This document shows, piece by piece, positions 1 through 10,414 of a stretch of DNA of 26,004 nt. The DNA comes from Paramacrobiotus richtersi (lineage: Eukaryota > Tardigrada > Eutardigrada > Parachela > Macrobiotidae): positions 1 to 26,004 of the forward strand of contig JAQGAU010000584.1 in assembly GCA_034698045.1 (NCBI GenBank). The letters are read 5' to 3'. A program made the translations under genes and the position numbers. The notes beneath the pieces are model-generated. The model searched no databases. It was not told the origin of the DNA and saw only the letters and a list, made by a program, of their open reading frames with translations. The stretch's first letter is position 1; each line of letters begins with the position of its first letter.

Positions 1-375
1 AAAGGCCGGTAAAGGTAAGTAAAGGTATGTACAGCCCGGTAGAGGCGGGTAAAGCTTGGTAAAGATAGGTAAAGGCCCGTAGAGGTACGTAAAGGTATGT
101 AAAGCCCGGTAGAGGCAGGTAAAGCTTGGTAAAGATAGGTAAAGACCGGTAGAGGTATGTAAAGCCCAGTAAAGGCGGGTAAAGCTTGGTAAAGATAGGT
201 AAAGATAGGTAAAGGCCGGTAGAGGTACGTAAAGGTATGTAAAGCCCGGTAGAGGCGGGTAAAGCTTGGTAAAGATAGGTTAAGGCCGGTAGAGGTAAGT
301 AAAGGTATGTAAAGCCCGGTAGAGGCGGGTAAAGCCCGGTAGAGGCGAGTATAGCTTGGTAAAGGCATGTAAAGC
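1..375. repeat. Decamer tandem array with 70-bp higher-order units
   Basis: Nearly every 10-bp block fits the pattern ARAGNNNNGT (for example aaaggccggt, aaaggtatgt, agaggcgggt, aaagcttggt, aaagataggt). The variants recur in a fixed order of seven (ggcc, ggta, ggta, gccc, ggcg, gctt, gata), giving a 70-bp higher-order unit repeated about five times with local slippage. The array is already running at the left edge of the window and fades out at about 375. Ten is not a multiple of three and stops recur, so it is not coding. Confidence 0.95.
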
Positions 376-414
376 TGCGAAACTGTTGGCAAGCGCTTAG
401 GAACAGATATGTCA

Positions 415-1033
415 TAACGCATTGGAAAAGTTTTCCTCAACGTGTGCCTGCCCTCTGCAGAACGGGGGCCTTCCACTCCAGAGTTTGCTGTTGCAGGGAA
501 TGAATGAACTCAGTGTCCGTTACTGTTACGGTTTCGGTGTGCGTGATGAACTGTCAATTCTGGAATCTTTCTGCCAGTGCTTAGTCTTTCGTCAGGCCGG
601 TTTTCATCTTGAATGTAATGGTACCGGCTGTGCGATCAGAAAGCCGGTATGGATCCAACGTGGACGGATTGCTTTGAACGAAAGGGACCGTGGTGCTCAG
701 TTCTGGAACATGGTGGCGCAGAATGCGGACAAGCACAGATGGGAAACTGCAAGAATTCGATCCTATTTTACGATGCATCGTGTTGTAACTCTGAGGCCCG
801 AGTTTGTGGCTTACATTCTGCAGGTTCGTAGTTCTCTTGAGTATAACGTAAGCTGAGGGTAATCCTTTAGAGCTGCTTGGTTTCATAGATTCTGAACGAC
901 GTGGAGGACGTGCTGTGCGCTGGGACCGGTCAGGGTAAAAAGCGCTGGTTCGCCATACATCTCCTTGGGTTTACAACCGAAACAACTGAACGGGATTGCA
1001 TCTGGCGCAACTGAACGAGCAGTCGAACCGTAG
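415..1033 (+). pseudogene. 5'-truncated relic of the two-exon F-box family
   Basis: The frame from 422 to 823 aligns with the C-terminal half of the intact F-box protein encoded at 17540-18914: NGGLPLQSLLLQG against NGGAPLQTLVLQG, FCQCLVFR against FCQRLVFR, and AQFWNMVAQN against AQFWAMIAKN. The equivalent splice donor follows CTGCAG at 823 (gttcgt). The second exon starts at 889 after tttcatag and begins ILNDVEDVLCAG, matching ILNEIKDVFCGG of the intact gene. A one-base shift inside this exon after LLG returns to QPKQLNGIA, and a stop follows at 1031-1033. The Agenet-like and F-box parts are absent; the tandem array lies where they should be. The tail frameshift and missing N-terminus make it a pseudogene. 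Upstream of about 440 the frame is also disturbed. Confidence 0.8.
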
Positions 1034-1733
1034 CTGACGTAAAGTCATGTAACAACAGTAACGGTAACAGTTCCGGTGAACAGTAAACATACAGTATCGT
1101 CGCTAAAAAAACATGTTCCTCGTCGCTTTGGTCTGCTTGTGCAGCAAATAGTATAGCGATGTAAATCTGGCTGCATGCAAGAGAAACAAGTGAAAACGCC
1201 GTTTTCTTACACATATGTGTTGATCCATCCGTCCATTCCTGCTGCATCACAGCCGTTATGCCCAAGGGCTGACGTCGAGGTGCCAGCAAACGTAACCTGA
1301 TTGATTTATTAGATCATTTATCTGCCCGTAATGTTGCCGGGGTTTCCCATTCGCTGTAGGTAGGAAAGCATGCATCACGATAACACAAGCTGTACTTTTT
1401 CGAACAGCTTACATTCCTTGTGGATGGTGCTTCAGCATGTGTTGAAAAATTACTGGTAGAGCAATAGCAGTAACGTGAAGACTGAGGACTGTTTTAATAT
1501 CGACGCCTTACAGCGCTTCGACTTGAATTGTCTATAGGGATCGGTATCGGTTGTTCCAAAAAGCGAGGATCGTCCACACAGCCATCGATATAGTCAACTG
1601 GCGTGCCGACCCTTTGTCATACAGTACCGAACCTTTGACCTGTAGGAAGAACGGGCTGCACGCCAGTTGATCGATTGACCATATAATTTCCTTACAGACA
1701 CTTTCAGACGGTTTCGCTACGCTTTGAGTTGAA
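1034..1733. other. Intergenic, no gene recognised
   Basis: No reading frame here resembles a known family. The one structure I see is a perfect 13-bp inverted repeat (TCAACTGGCGTGC at 1594-1606 and its complement at 1658-1670) with a loop of about 50 nt. Confidence 0.5.
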
Positions 1734-1848
1734 TTAGTCAGGAAATGAATGAAAGCGTTCGAAAGCCCCTAAGTAAGCCAACAACACGGAAAAGCGCTGA
1801 AGCTGCGACGATTTTTTTGGCATATACCAAAATGAAGAGAGCATGTAG

Positions 1849-1941
1849 TTCGACCCCGATGGTTTCGTGCTCATCAGGACCCATGCAGACGTGTCGGCGA
1901 AGCTGTTTGATGCGGAGAATAAAACGAAGCCGGCGGTGGCC
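1849..1941 (+). pseudogene. Unidentified coding-like fragment cut by the foldback element
   Basis: The frame from 1849 reads FDPDGFVLIRTHADVSAKLF and continues to KPAVA at the insertion site. If the foldback element and one copy of its duplication are removed, the next codons across the join (5087 onward) are D and then TAG. That would be a natural C-terminus one codon after the insertion point. Upstream a TAG at 1846-1848 closes this frame, and an adjacent frame from 1745 (MNESVRKPLSKPTT) is open, so a frameshift or an intron boundary may lie near 1845. I do not recognise the family. The coding status is an inference from residue composition and the tidy end. Confidence 0.35.
1935..1941. repeat. 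Target-site duplication, left copy (GGTGGCC)
   Basis: These seven bases directly abut the left end of the foldback element and are repeated exactly at its right end. Confidence 0.85.
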
Positions 1942-2964
1942 GGGCAGGGTCTAAAACCTGGCCCTGGCCTTGGCCGGTGGCCTAGGCCCTTGGCCCAGGC
2001 CGCAGAAAATCTGGGCAGGCCGCCGGCTAAAACCTGGCTACGGCCTCTATAAAATCTGGCCTTGCAGAAACAACACTCCAACTGAGATGACGAGGATGGT
2101 CCGAACTTTTCCTATTCAAGCTGAATGTATTCCTACAACTAACCGCGCACTGACAATGCGCTGTCTCGTAACAAAATACTGGCATGCATCTGTGTTGCAA
2201 CTGAATGCTGACTTACATTCTTACGCCGTACATATTTTATGTGTTGAAACTGTTCCCGTCTAAGGAAGCGAGGCTTGACCTTTGCGATTTCGGCAGAGGC
2301 CGCACTATACTGCACCCATATGAAACGGCGTCTTTAACCGATCAGCAAAAACTAAGTCTCAATTGCCGTCGGATGCACAGCGGTAACATCAGCTAGTATA
2401 AACACTGCAACATGTTACCATACGTATCTCCTTACATATCTACTTTCGACTGCATTTTCTATTTATTAAAAGTATCTTACAAATCGTTTAAGCTCGTCTG
2501 AAATTTGGTTATTGGGTTCCTAATTTTCAGAAGAACCTTCAACATTTTAAAGAGGATGTTTCTGTACGTCTTACCGCTGACATCGAACAGTTCCTGTTGA
2601 AGACTCGTGTTTCTTTTCGACGCCACAAATCATCCTCATAGGCTGGCTAACATACATCGCCATGCAGACAAAAGCAAAATCGTCAGCACAAGCACTCCAT
2701 CTTCAGGTCGTAATCAGAAACCGTTCGCTATGTTTTTTCTGTGGGGAAAGTAAAAAGCCAGTCATCGGCGCCCGTGTGACAGTCTCGTTCATTCCCCGGC
2801 GACAAAAAAAATTGTATCTGGGTCCTTACTCGTTGACCATGAGCAATACAGCGGACTATCGGCAGAAACCCTCGACGTACAGATGCTTTTAGCGCGGGAT
2901 GAGGCTGTCACGCTAATGCCGTTGTCCTGATACGTGTGCTTGTTATTCTATGATCGCCTTGTGC

Positions 2965-3060
2965 AATAATGGCTATATATGTACCTCATCAGTCAGCACC
3001 CATCACTCAGCAGTCAGCACTCATTACTCAGCAGTCAGCAATGGTGGCCAGCACTCATCA
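2965..3060. repeat. CAGTCAGCACTCAT short tandem block, left arm
   Basis: The words cagtcagcac, ctcattactcag and cagtcagcaatggtgg repeat in tandem after the sequence ctatatatgtacctcatc. The complement of the same block, in the mirrored order, occupies 3818-3935, so it forms part of the inner foldback arms. Confidence 0.75.
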
Positions 3061-3817
3061 ACTGAAGGTCATCACCCTTCAACTGATGGTCCATACTAAT
3101 TAGCGAGGGCCACTATACTGATCAGTAACTGTCAGGGACCATCCCTGTTCAATTGGTGTAGCGGCAAAAAGTCTGCTAATGTCCATACTGCCCTGAAATC
3201 ACCAGCGATCATTCTTTAAATCTGTCACCTGATCGTTACAATCGGCCAGCGATCATGACTAATTTGAAACATGGCACTCTCTAACGTTAAAATTATGCTA
3301 CGTCACGCACGACACCACTAGGAAGGAACCTGCAGTAATAATGCAACAATGGTACATCGCTTATTAAGTTGATGTGCATATATTTTTAAAACTTAACAAA
3401 TGCAGGTTTGTTTAGCCGTTAAAGGGCTCTTGGCAATAACCTAACCTAGCAATTCTCCTGGCTATAGTGTCAACAAGCCCCGCTGTTTACCTACACGATA
3501 CTTCGTGTTACGAGGTTCCCAAGTCACGAGCACTTGTCAGGATGAGATGGACGCAGCACTACAGAGAACCAGAACATATGTCTGCAGAGCCGCAGACTGA
3601 TTGACAAACAGACTCCCCGGCCCGGCCCGACTCAAACAGTGAACACCGTACTGGTTTAGAAATTCACAAAATTACTATTAATCATGAATGAACGTTGGTT
3701 GATCGCGAGTGGTCATTCCAGGGAAGCATGGACATTATCAGTCATCCCCGCTTTAACCATTGAACAGAGATGGCTTCTGACTATTAGTGATCAGTACTAG
3801 CTATTGTTAGTGAGCAT

Positions 3818-3935
3818 TGGCCGTTATTGATGAGTGCTGACCACCATTGCTGACTGCTGAGTAATGAGTGCTAACTGCTTAGTGATGAGTGCTGACCAGC
3901 AATGCTGACTGATGAGGTACATATATAGCCTGCAA
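3818..3935. repeat. CAGTCAGCACTCAT short tandem block, right arm (inverted)
   Basis: On the - strand this reads as the partner of 2965-3060, from the shared tatatatgtacctcatcag to the shared cagtcagcaatggtgg. It carries one extra copy of the unit, which suggests slippage after the arms formed. Confidence 0.75.
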
Positions 3936-5079
3936 TAATCAAGTTCCGACTAAATGAGGAAGTGGTGTATGGCAGAAGAATAATACACCAGTACAGAATT
4001 CCTTATCTCTCACAGCTGCAGATGTTTCATGGAATTTGTACGCTTTACTGCCACGGTTCACTACAAGTGAAAATGAGTACGACGATACTGAATGGGTATT
4101 CTCATTCGGTGAGAAAAACGTAACGTTCCCATAGCATAGTGAGAATGACTAATGCGCCTTGCTACCGATCTTTTTGCAATCTGCAGCATTATGCGAATAT
4201 CGCGGGTAATACACCGACACGTAATCGAAATCTAACGAGCAGCATACAGCGTTCAGCCGTTACATGCTGTGGTTGGTCTAGTAATGACATACATATGGTT
4301 GTTTGGTACATCGCAAGTGGTTTTACATACAGTACAGAGTAGAACAGCATGCCATAAATGCGAAACTTGTTAACTTTTTACTCCTTTATGTCTAAACAAC
4401 ATTGCGAACGGCTTCTGGTACCTATGGCAAGACATACCTAATGTTGATTACAGTTAGTTATGTGAATACGTACGGTATACTACAAAGACGATTTCCAAAA
4501 CGAATCCCAGCTTCCACAAAGAATCTTCGATGCTAATGGTAAGACGAGCTCACAGTGCTCTTTTATCTGTTGTGGTTGCTGTCTTAGAAATTATTAACTC
4601 TATGAATAGTACCACATACTTTTCCTGCAAAACTGCACAACCGATGGCCCAGTCAAAAATAATTTTAAACACGTATCCGACACAGCTAGGGCTTCCTGAG
4701 ATGTTCATTAGCTGTTATGGTAACTGGCGCATGCGGAACATACGTACGAACATACATACGAACAAAATTATACGTACGGCATCGGGAGTAGCGTGATGGA
4801 TTTAATCCCATTACGGAAGTAGCTAGCGTTTCAGTTAAGCGATAGCGCATCATTGGTGTGCGGTTACTTGTAAAGTGCTCTACATGCATCCAGCTTTAGT
4901 GGATTAGTGGGAACGTTCGTACCATTCTCGCTGTAGCAGCTGGAGTGTTGTTTCTGTAAGGCCAGATTTTACAGAGGCCGTGGCCAGGTTTTAGCCGGCG
5001 GCCTGCCCAGATTTTCTGCGGCCTTGGCCAAGGGCCTAGGCCACCGGCCAAGGCCAGGGCCAGGTTTTAGACCCTGCCC

Positions 5080-5086
5080 GGTGGCC
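5080..5086. repeat. Target-site duplication, right copy (GGTGGCC)
   Basis: Exact copy of 1935-1941, abutting the right end of the foldback element. Confidence 0.85.
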
Positions 5087-6700
5087 GACTAGGCGCAGCC
5101 GGAAAGGCTGTTCGTCGGTTAAACGTTTATCGCTAATACGCAGCAGGGCGCCAAAACCTTAATTAATTGGCATGGCCTGTCCTTGTTTACGCGCACACTA
5201 CTCAAAAGGCGGTGCCGCATGGTGGCCGGACTGTTGCGGAAACAAGCGGGACAGGTCCAGAAAGGTGACATGGGTTGGAACAATGGCTCGGCGGTGGATA
5301 TGAGATTAACCCACAGTTCACATACGGTATACGTTTACGACGTTAATCAGGGTGCGTTTAATGGTACATATTGATTTATTGTTTTGACGGGAATGTATCG
5401 ATTGATTATGGACGTTCTTAGAAACTTCTAGGCTTATTGGCTAACCTATTTTTCCCCGCGGCACAAATACCGTATGCCGGCTGTCTGGATGATCAGGAAT
5501 CTCTGTAAAAAGGCTTATTATTACTGGAGTGCGCTAGCGTGTCAGCATTTACCTTAGCGCTGGTAGCTTGGTGAAGTCGCTACGTTAATAACACTGCGCG
5601 GTTAGCAATTTGAGAAACACCTTTTTATAAACATGTGATTTTTTCTGCAGATACATTTGTCTAATCAACACCCTGGCAGATTATTCTACAGGCCGGCCGG
5701 CCGAACCTGTACTTCCCTTACAGGCAGCATTCAGTTGTTTAACGGATTCCTCAACATGAGGTAAGTACTACATTGGGCATTTACAGCAGGGCCGGCCACC
5801 ATATAAGATCAGTTTGTTTTGTGATTTGATTTGATTTCATTTTCTCGAATAAAATGGGGGTCGTGTCGTGTTCCGGTACTTTGACCGCGCAGAGCGCTTG
5901 AACGGCGTAATTACGATAGCTGAAGCTTCCCAACTTTGGCGACATTTGTTTTTAAGATTACTATATTCTTGGATAGTGGACATGCAAATTGCCACTACCA
6001 AGGAATTCAGTTTGTATAGCGTGAGCCTACAGCTCGCTGCTGCCATATAGAGACATGAGTCAGTGCCATTCTCAAGCGCGAGCGTGACTCTTCACCACCT
6101 TTACGAAGCTCCAGAACGTTCGCTTGTTCCAAAATTAGACGGTATATGCGGTATATTGCGGAAAGGTAGTAACCTAGTCACACAACGTTGAGAACGGCAG
6201 TGCATGATTGCTAAGAAGGCGCGGTTATTGTGACACGTCAGAGAAGACACTCCGGGACTGATGCAGCAGGGTTTATTAATTTTTTGCCTGATTATTCTTA
6301 TAATACTGGAACTAAGCATTTCGGCTGGATCGAGGCGGCTTAAATGTGGTGTCATCAGTAGCACCTGAGACCTCCTGTGGAGTAAAAACATGATATACCC
6401 GACTGCTAGCAGATCTATGAAAGCAAGCAGAAAGGTTTTTCGCCTCCACTGGAAACCACTATACAAACTGACAAAACTTGCATAATTTTATGGAATGCTA
6501 AACTACGTACGATCAACTTAATGCTACTCTATTTCAATTCTCCTGTACATATTTTCTAGATTGGGTTACTGCGAAGTATGATGTGTTGTCACTTGTCACA
6601 ACAATTATTAGACTTCCTATGTTGCTCCGCGATTTGTGGCGTAGTTCTGCACTCTTTAATTCGTCCACTCTTGGAACTAACGGAGAACTAACAATTGGTG
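5087..6700. other. Intergenic, no gene recognised
   Basis: Open frames up to 121 codons exist on both strands (for example 6101-6466 on the - strand), but none shows a recognisable motif or a paralogue elsewhere in the window. A GGCCGGCCGGCC tract lies near 5692-5703 and a lone AATAAA near 5848. The last 200 bases probably hold the promoter and 5' untranslated exon of the first XK-related gene, but I cannot place them. Confidence 0.5.
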
Positions 6701-6772
6701 CTTTCACTGCTTTGTTATTTCAGAGAAAGAGCCCGCTCTTCATGTAACCGTCCAGATAGCGAAAACATTCGG

Positions 6773-8620
6773 ATGACCAGGCGGGCCAGCAGTGAACCAG
6801 TTGGGTCCGGAAATGAATCCTACAACCGAAATATTGAGTCGTCAGCATTTTCCGCTATCCGGCGGCGCTCACATCCTGCAGCATACTTTCACGCAGCCAA
6901 TGAGACAAATACAGCACGGTTAATCAGCCCGGAGAAGTGTGCCCTTAAAACGGTTGCCAACCAGAAAAACACCGGTAAGTGCTACTGCTACCTGTTGGTT
7001 GGATGGTCGCTTATAATACTGATGCATTTTATTTTCATTTCCAGGTTGCGCTATCACTGTCCCGAATCCAAAGCACCGGACAACCGTAGCTCGTCTTGTC
7101 GCAGCTGGGCTGAAAGGTCTTACCGTTCTGCGGATGGTACTCTACGTGTGTGACGTTGCAAGTGACTGGTAAACCTCTTAAGCGCGAATTTGTGTACACA
7201 AGCTGTGGAGCTTTCTGCAACAGGTACCTGGCTGTCAGTTATCTCTGGAACGGTCATTTCACTTGGAGCGGACTGACAACGCTCTTCATCGTGGTTCCAC
7301 AATTAATTGTCACCTTTCGCAGCTTGTCTCCGTTCAAAAGCAATTTTCCATTTTACGGCACGCGTGGAAACCGAGGAACGAATGCGCTACCCATGGCAAA
7401 TGGTGAGAACACATTAACAAAGGTCACACATCATATTGTAGATAGATTAATTACTGTGCGATGTCTTTTTAGTTTCATTTCGCGCTTTGCTTAAACAAAC
7501 TCCGGCTTGGGTGATCGTTGCGCATTCGTTGCAGATGGGTCCTGTAATCAGGTGAGGAACATGAGATGTCCACGGTACTGTAGTAACACTTTCACTGCAA
7601 CTAAGTCTGGGCTACTACAGAAACAGTTATCAATGAAATACGAAGTTTCATCGAGAGCTCAGAGCATTTCATTTGTTCATGTTTCCGCGCTGTAGGTACT
7701 GGGCATTCCTTCGTTTTAGCGCCAATCCCAGATCAGCAAGTGGTTCCGGGCTACCCACCTCCACAGAGAAGCGGTATCACCATCTTTTCTGGAAAGGCCG
7801 CAAAGAAGCCGCCGACCGTTTATGTTTTCTCGAATCATTTATGGAGGCTCTACCGCAGATGACGCTACAAGCCTACATACTAACAAAGCAACAACTGCAA
7901 CATCACCTTGTCGTTACTTCACACATTGCTCAGATCCTCTCGATCCTGTTCTCTGTTGTTTCCGTAGCAAACGGTTGCAGGTTGGTTCGGCTCAGTTTGC
8001 GGAGAAACAGACACACCGAAACAAAATGCCAGCGATTCTGTAACAGGATGATTCACCTGACTGGTCGCTGTCTTACGTTGGGAGTCCGGGTTACCATTTT
8101 GGTTCTGTTCGCCCATCAATTTGGAGCATGCATCTTTCTTTTTTATACTGCACACGCCCTATTTATAATCGGAGCATTGTATTTCCTGACAACTGGGACT
8201 TGTTGGAGTTATTACGAACACCTGCTTATTCCCTTTCCTAACAGTATCCTTCGCTTACCGTGGACATACCCTTGGGAAATATCACTGATAAAGCTGACCA
8301 TGTGGGTCTTCTATCCTTGGACGACGTTTTTTGATTGGTTTGTCGATATCAGCACGATGCGTGATATGGATAACGCACTAAGTAATAAATTCGCGCAAAG
8401 AAGCGCTAGGTTGTTCTGCTGTTGCTACTGCTTGCTTCTAATGGAGAACATCTTGATGCTGACGCTATGGGCTACTAACGCTGACATGGGTCATTCACTG
8501 AAAACTCTGCTTTGTTGTGCACTTGTTATTGCTTATATGTTAGGGATCAGTCTTGTCGGGATATATGTCCGCAGAAGAAATCAAACCGCTCGTGTTCTTT
8601 ATTCGGAGTTTGCAAAATGA
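6773..8620 (+). CDS. XK-related (XKR) membrane protein A, five coding exons
   Basis: Exons: 6773-6974, 7045-7168, 7224-7402, 7473-7551, 7696-8620, all with GT-AG introns, giving 502 residues. XKR hallmarks are visible: YVCDVASDWYLAVSYL followed by WSGLTTLFIVVPQLIVTFRS (first two membrane segments, about 95-150), LLKQTPAWVIVAHSLQMGPVIR (exon 4), and ESFMEALPQMTLQAYIL (about 241-257). Four or five further hydrophobic segments follow, and the protein ends with a basic YVRRRN tail. The first 70 residues are polar and unrecognised. The family includes phospholipid scramblases such as XKR8 and CED-8, which expose phosphatidylserine after caspase cleavage; a specific activity here is inference. The first exon begins after an acceptor (6722-6723), implying a 5' untranslated exon. 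The start at 6773 is the first ATG in frame in that exon; the paralogue starts slightly upstream. Confidence 0.88.
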
Positions 8621-10380
8621 AACACAGTGGAATTAGTTGTTCTTTGTTTAGCAACGTATTACGCAGCTGTGGCTTGAAGCATACCGATAACTGAAATAAC
8701 AGTACTGCACTCCAAGATCTCCGTTTTCACATATCGTTGCGCGTTAGGACCTTCGACGCAATACTTCACTGTTTTTCGTAGAAAGCCGAGTAAGTTTCAC
8801 TCCTGGCGAAAATGAACGGGAGACATACCAGGTTGTATTATGAGAGCCCGAGTACCGATGGGCCGGATGGTTGAGACTCTGAACCTAGGGACACATTGCC
8901 CATGCGGACCTCAGTTACAGTCATGATGCGACGTTCAGTTTCAATACCCGCCGATAGGTACGTCAATGCGGCGGTATTTAGTATCTGATGGCACAGCAAC
9001 ACGATGACGAGAGCGAATACGTTCAGATTATAAAAACGTGCTTAGTCACCTTGTTTAGCAAAATATGTCTCTCCTAAATGAAAGGCCCTCTTGTATGTTT
9101 CAAATTACCAATTCAGTAACGATGCCACTTCCGCTGGATATCTGTGGCTTACCAGCTTCTACCGCTTGCATACAACAGCAATATCGATCGATTATCGTTC
9201 ACTGTGCATGCGGCTTATGCCCCGAGAAGTATTCCCTAACGATGATGTACGGTACGTGTGATGTTTTTGCTATGTTGCATAAACTGCAAAGCATCTATGG
9301 AGCAGACGCAATGAGGATTCTTGGACGCGAGCAATGACCTTGACACTGTTTCCCGAGCGTCCTTCATGGACGCTGCCGAGGATGACGGTACACATGCAGC
9401 GACGAGACGGTACCACAGGACTACCGCAGCAGTCAGACGCAATCCTTTTGAAGTCATGATGCTCGACTTACGCTTGGGTGCCGTCGTATGTCTTGCTTGA
9501 TATTACATCTTTTATGCGACAGAGCAACAAGGCAGTTATACTGATCATTTAATTTGTGATTCATCTTAAGTTCGTCTTGGTGTGTTTGACGATAATGTCC
9601 CGGTCTGTTCAAATCGGCACAGGAACGCCTTAGTCATCGTTCGGAACACATGATATTTTAATTGGTTCAGTCCGCCCTCATGCAAGGACAGAGAAGATGG
9701 CGTGATGCGGTGTGCTTGCACTGACGACGTGGGACCGCTGAATGTGTTCTCACGGTTAGAATTCCACTACGCACCGTGACCAGGCAAGCTGTACATAGCC
9801 CGAACAACAAGCAGCTTATAACACTCAGTAGTCTTCTGGTGCTTTGGAGTTTGGACGAATTTCCTTCTGTTTTTCAATATTCTCAATTAACAATGGGCCG
9901 ATAATTGAACTGGCACTCTCGTCTGATGTTAGTGATGTAGTACGAGAAACTGCATTTAGTAGTGAAGTAGTACGATGGCTGACGATGCGTGGAACCGCTT
10001 GCTGTCCTGGTTCGTAGCTGAGGATCAGGACTTCCGGTTGTTATGATTCATAGGTTGTTCGTTTTCTAAGGAAAGGTACGAGTACAAATGTAATTAACGG
10101 ATGACAAAAGTGGTGTCAGCAAGATTTACTGTACCTGTAAAGCTTCCTGTTTCAGTGACACCAGTAAACGCTGCTGCGGCTTTGAGCTCAACAGTCATTG
10201 AATTCCCGTTGTTTATTCCTCCACCTTTTTGCTCCAAACTCGCACATTAACCGGATAACAGCAGTATCCATCTCAATATTAAAAGCCACAATTTTAGCGT
10301 GGTGCCGCGTAGTTGTAGACCCTTTAATTTAGTTATTGTTAGAAGCTGGAACTTGTAATTACTGTTTTTGTTCGCAGCAG
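8621..10380. other. Spacer between the two XK-related genes
   Basis: About 1.75 kb with no recognisable gene. Open frames such as 9065-9337 show no known motif. A short direct repeat, TAGTGATGTAGTACGA (9930-9945) and TAGTGAAGTAGTACGA (9960-9975), is the only structure I see. No AATAAA follows gene A closely. The promoter of gene B and its untranslated first exon should lie at the right end, since exon 1 of B starts after an acceptor at 10379-10380. Confidence 0.5.
9930..9975. repeat. Short direct repeat, 16 bp at 30-bp spacing
   Basis: The two copies, 9930-9945 and 9960-9975, differ at one base (gatgtag against gaagtag). They lie upstream of XK-related gene B. A tandem duplication is the simplest reading; a paired protein-binding site is possible but unsupported. 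Confidence 0.5.
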
Positions 10381-10414
10381 CGAAAGAGCGCGCTGTTCTT
10401 GAAAACGTCCAGAT

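Larger units (their letters stand above)
1942..5079. mobile_element. 3.1-kb foldback (long inverted repeat) DNA element
   Basis: The ends are GGGCAGGGTCTAAAACC and its complement. The outer 139 bp of each arm (1942-2080 and 4941-5079) differ at about four positions by my count. Homology continues inward with much greater divergence. Matching inverted blocks include GCCGTACATATTTTATG-like sequence (near 2225 and 4770), the GTCAGCACTCAT-rich blocks (about 2965-3060 and 3818-3935) and TAATGTCCAT (near 3175 and 3735). About 460 bp in the middle is unpaired. The element is flanked by GGTGGCC at 1935-1941 and 5080-5086, a 7-bp target duplication. I find no transposase frame, so it is probably non-autonomous. 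Galileo-type foldback elements of the P superfamily also make 7-bp duplications, but I see no sequence link to them. Confidence 0.88.

Noticed and set aside
1734-2081. 115-codon - strand frame across the foldback end
   Set aside because: Half of it is the GC-rich inverted-repeat arm, so the open frame comes from repeat composition.
3440-3455. Telomere-like AACCTAACCT in the centre of the foldback element
   Set aside because: Only two units, so not a telomeric tract.
2965-3935. CRISPR-like spaced repeats (GTCAGCACTCAT words)
   Set aside because: The units are contiguous and inverted between two arms, spacers are absent, and the genome is eukaryotic.
6101-6466. 121-codon open frame on the - strand
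   Set aside because: No motif, no splice context and no paralogue; it lies in an intergenic stretch and is likely chance.
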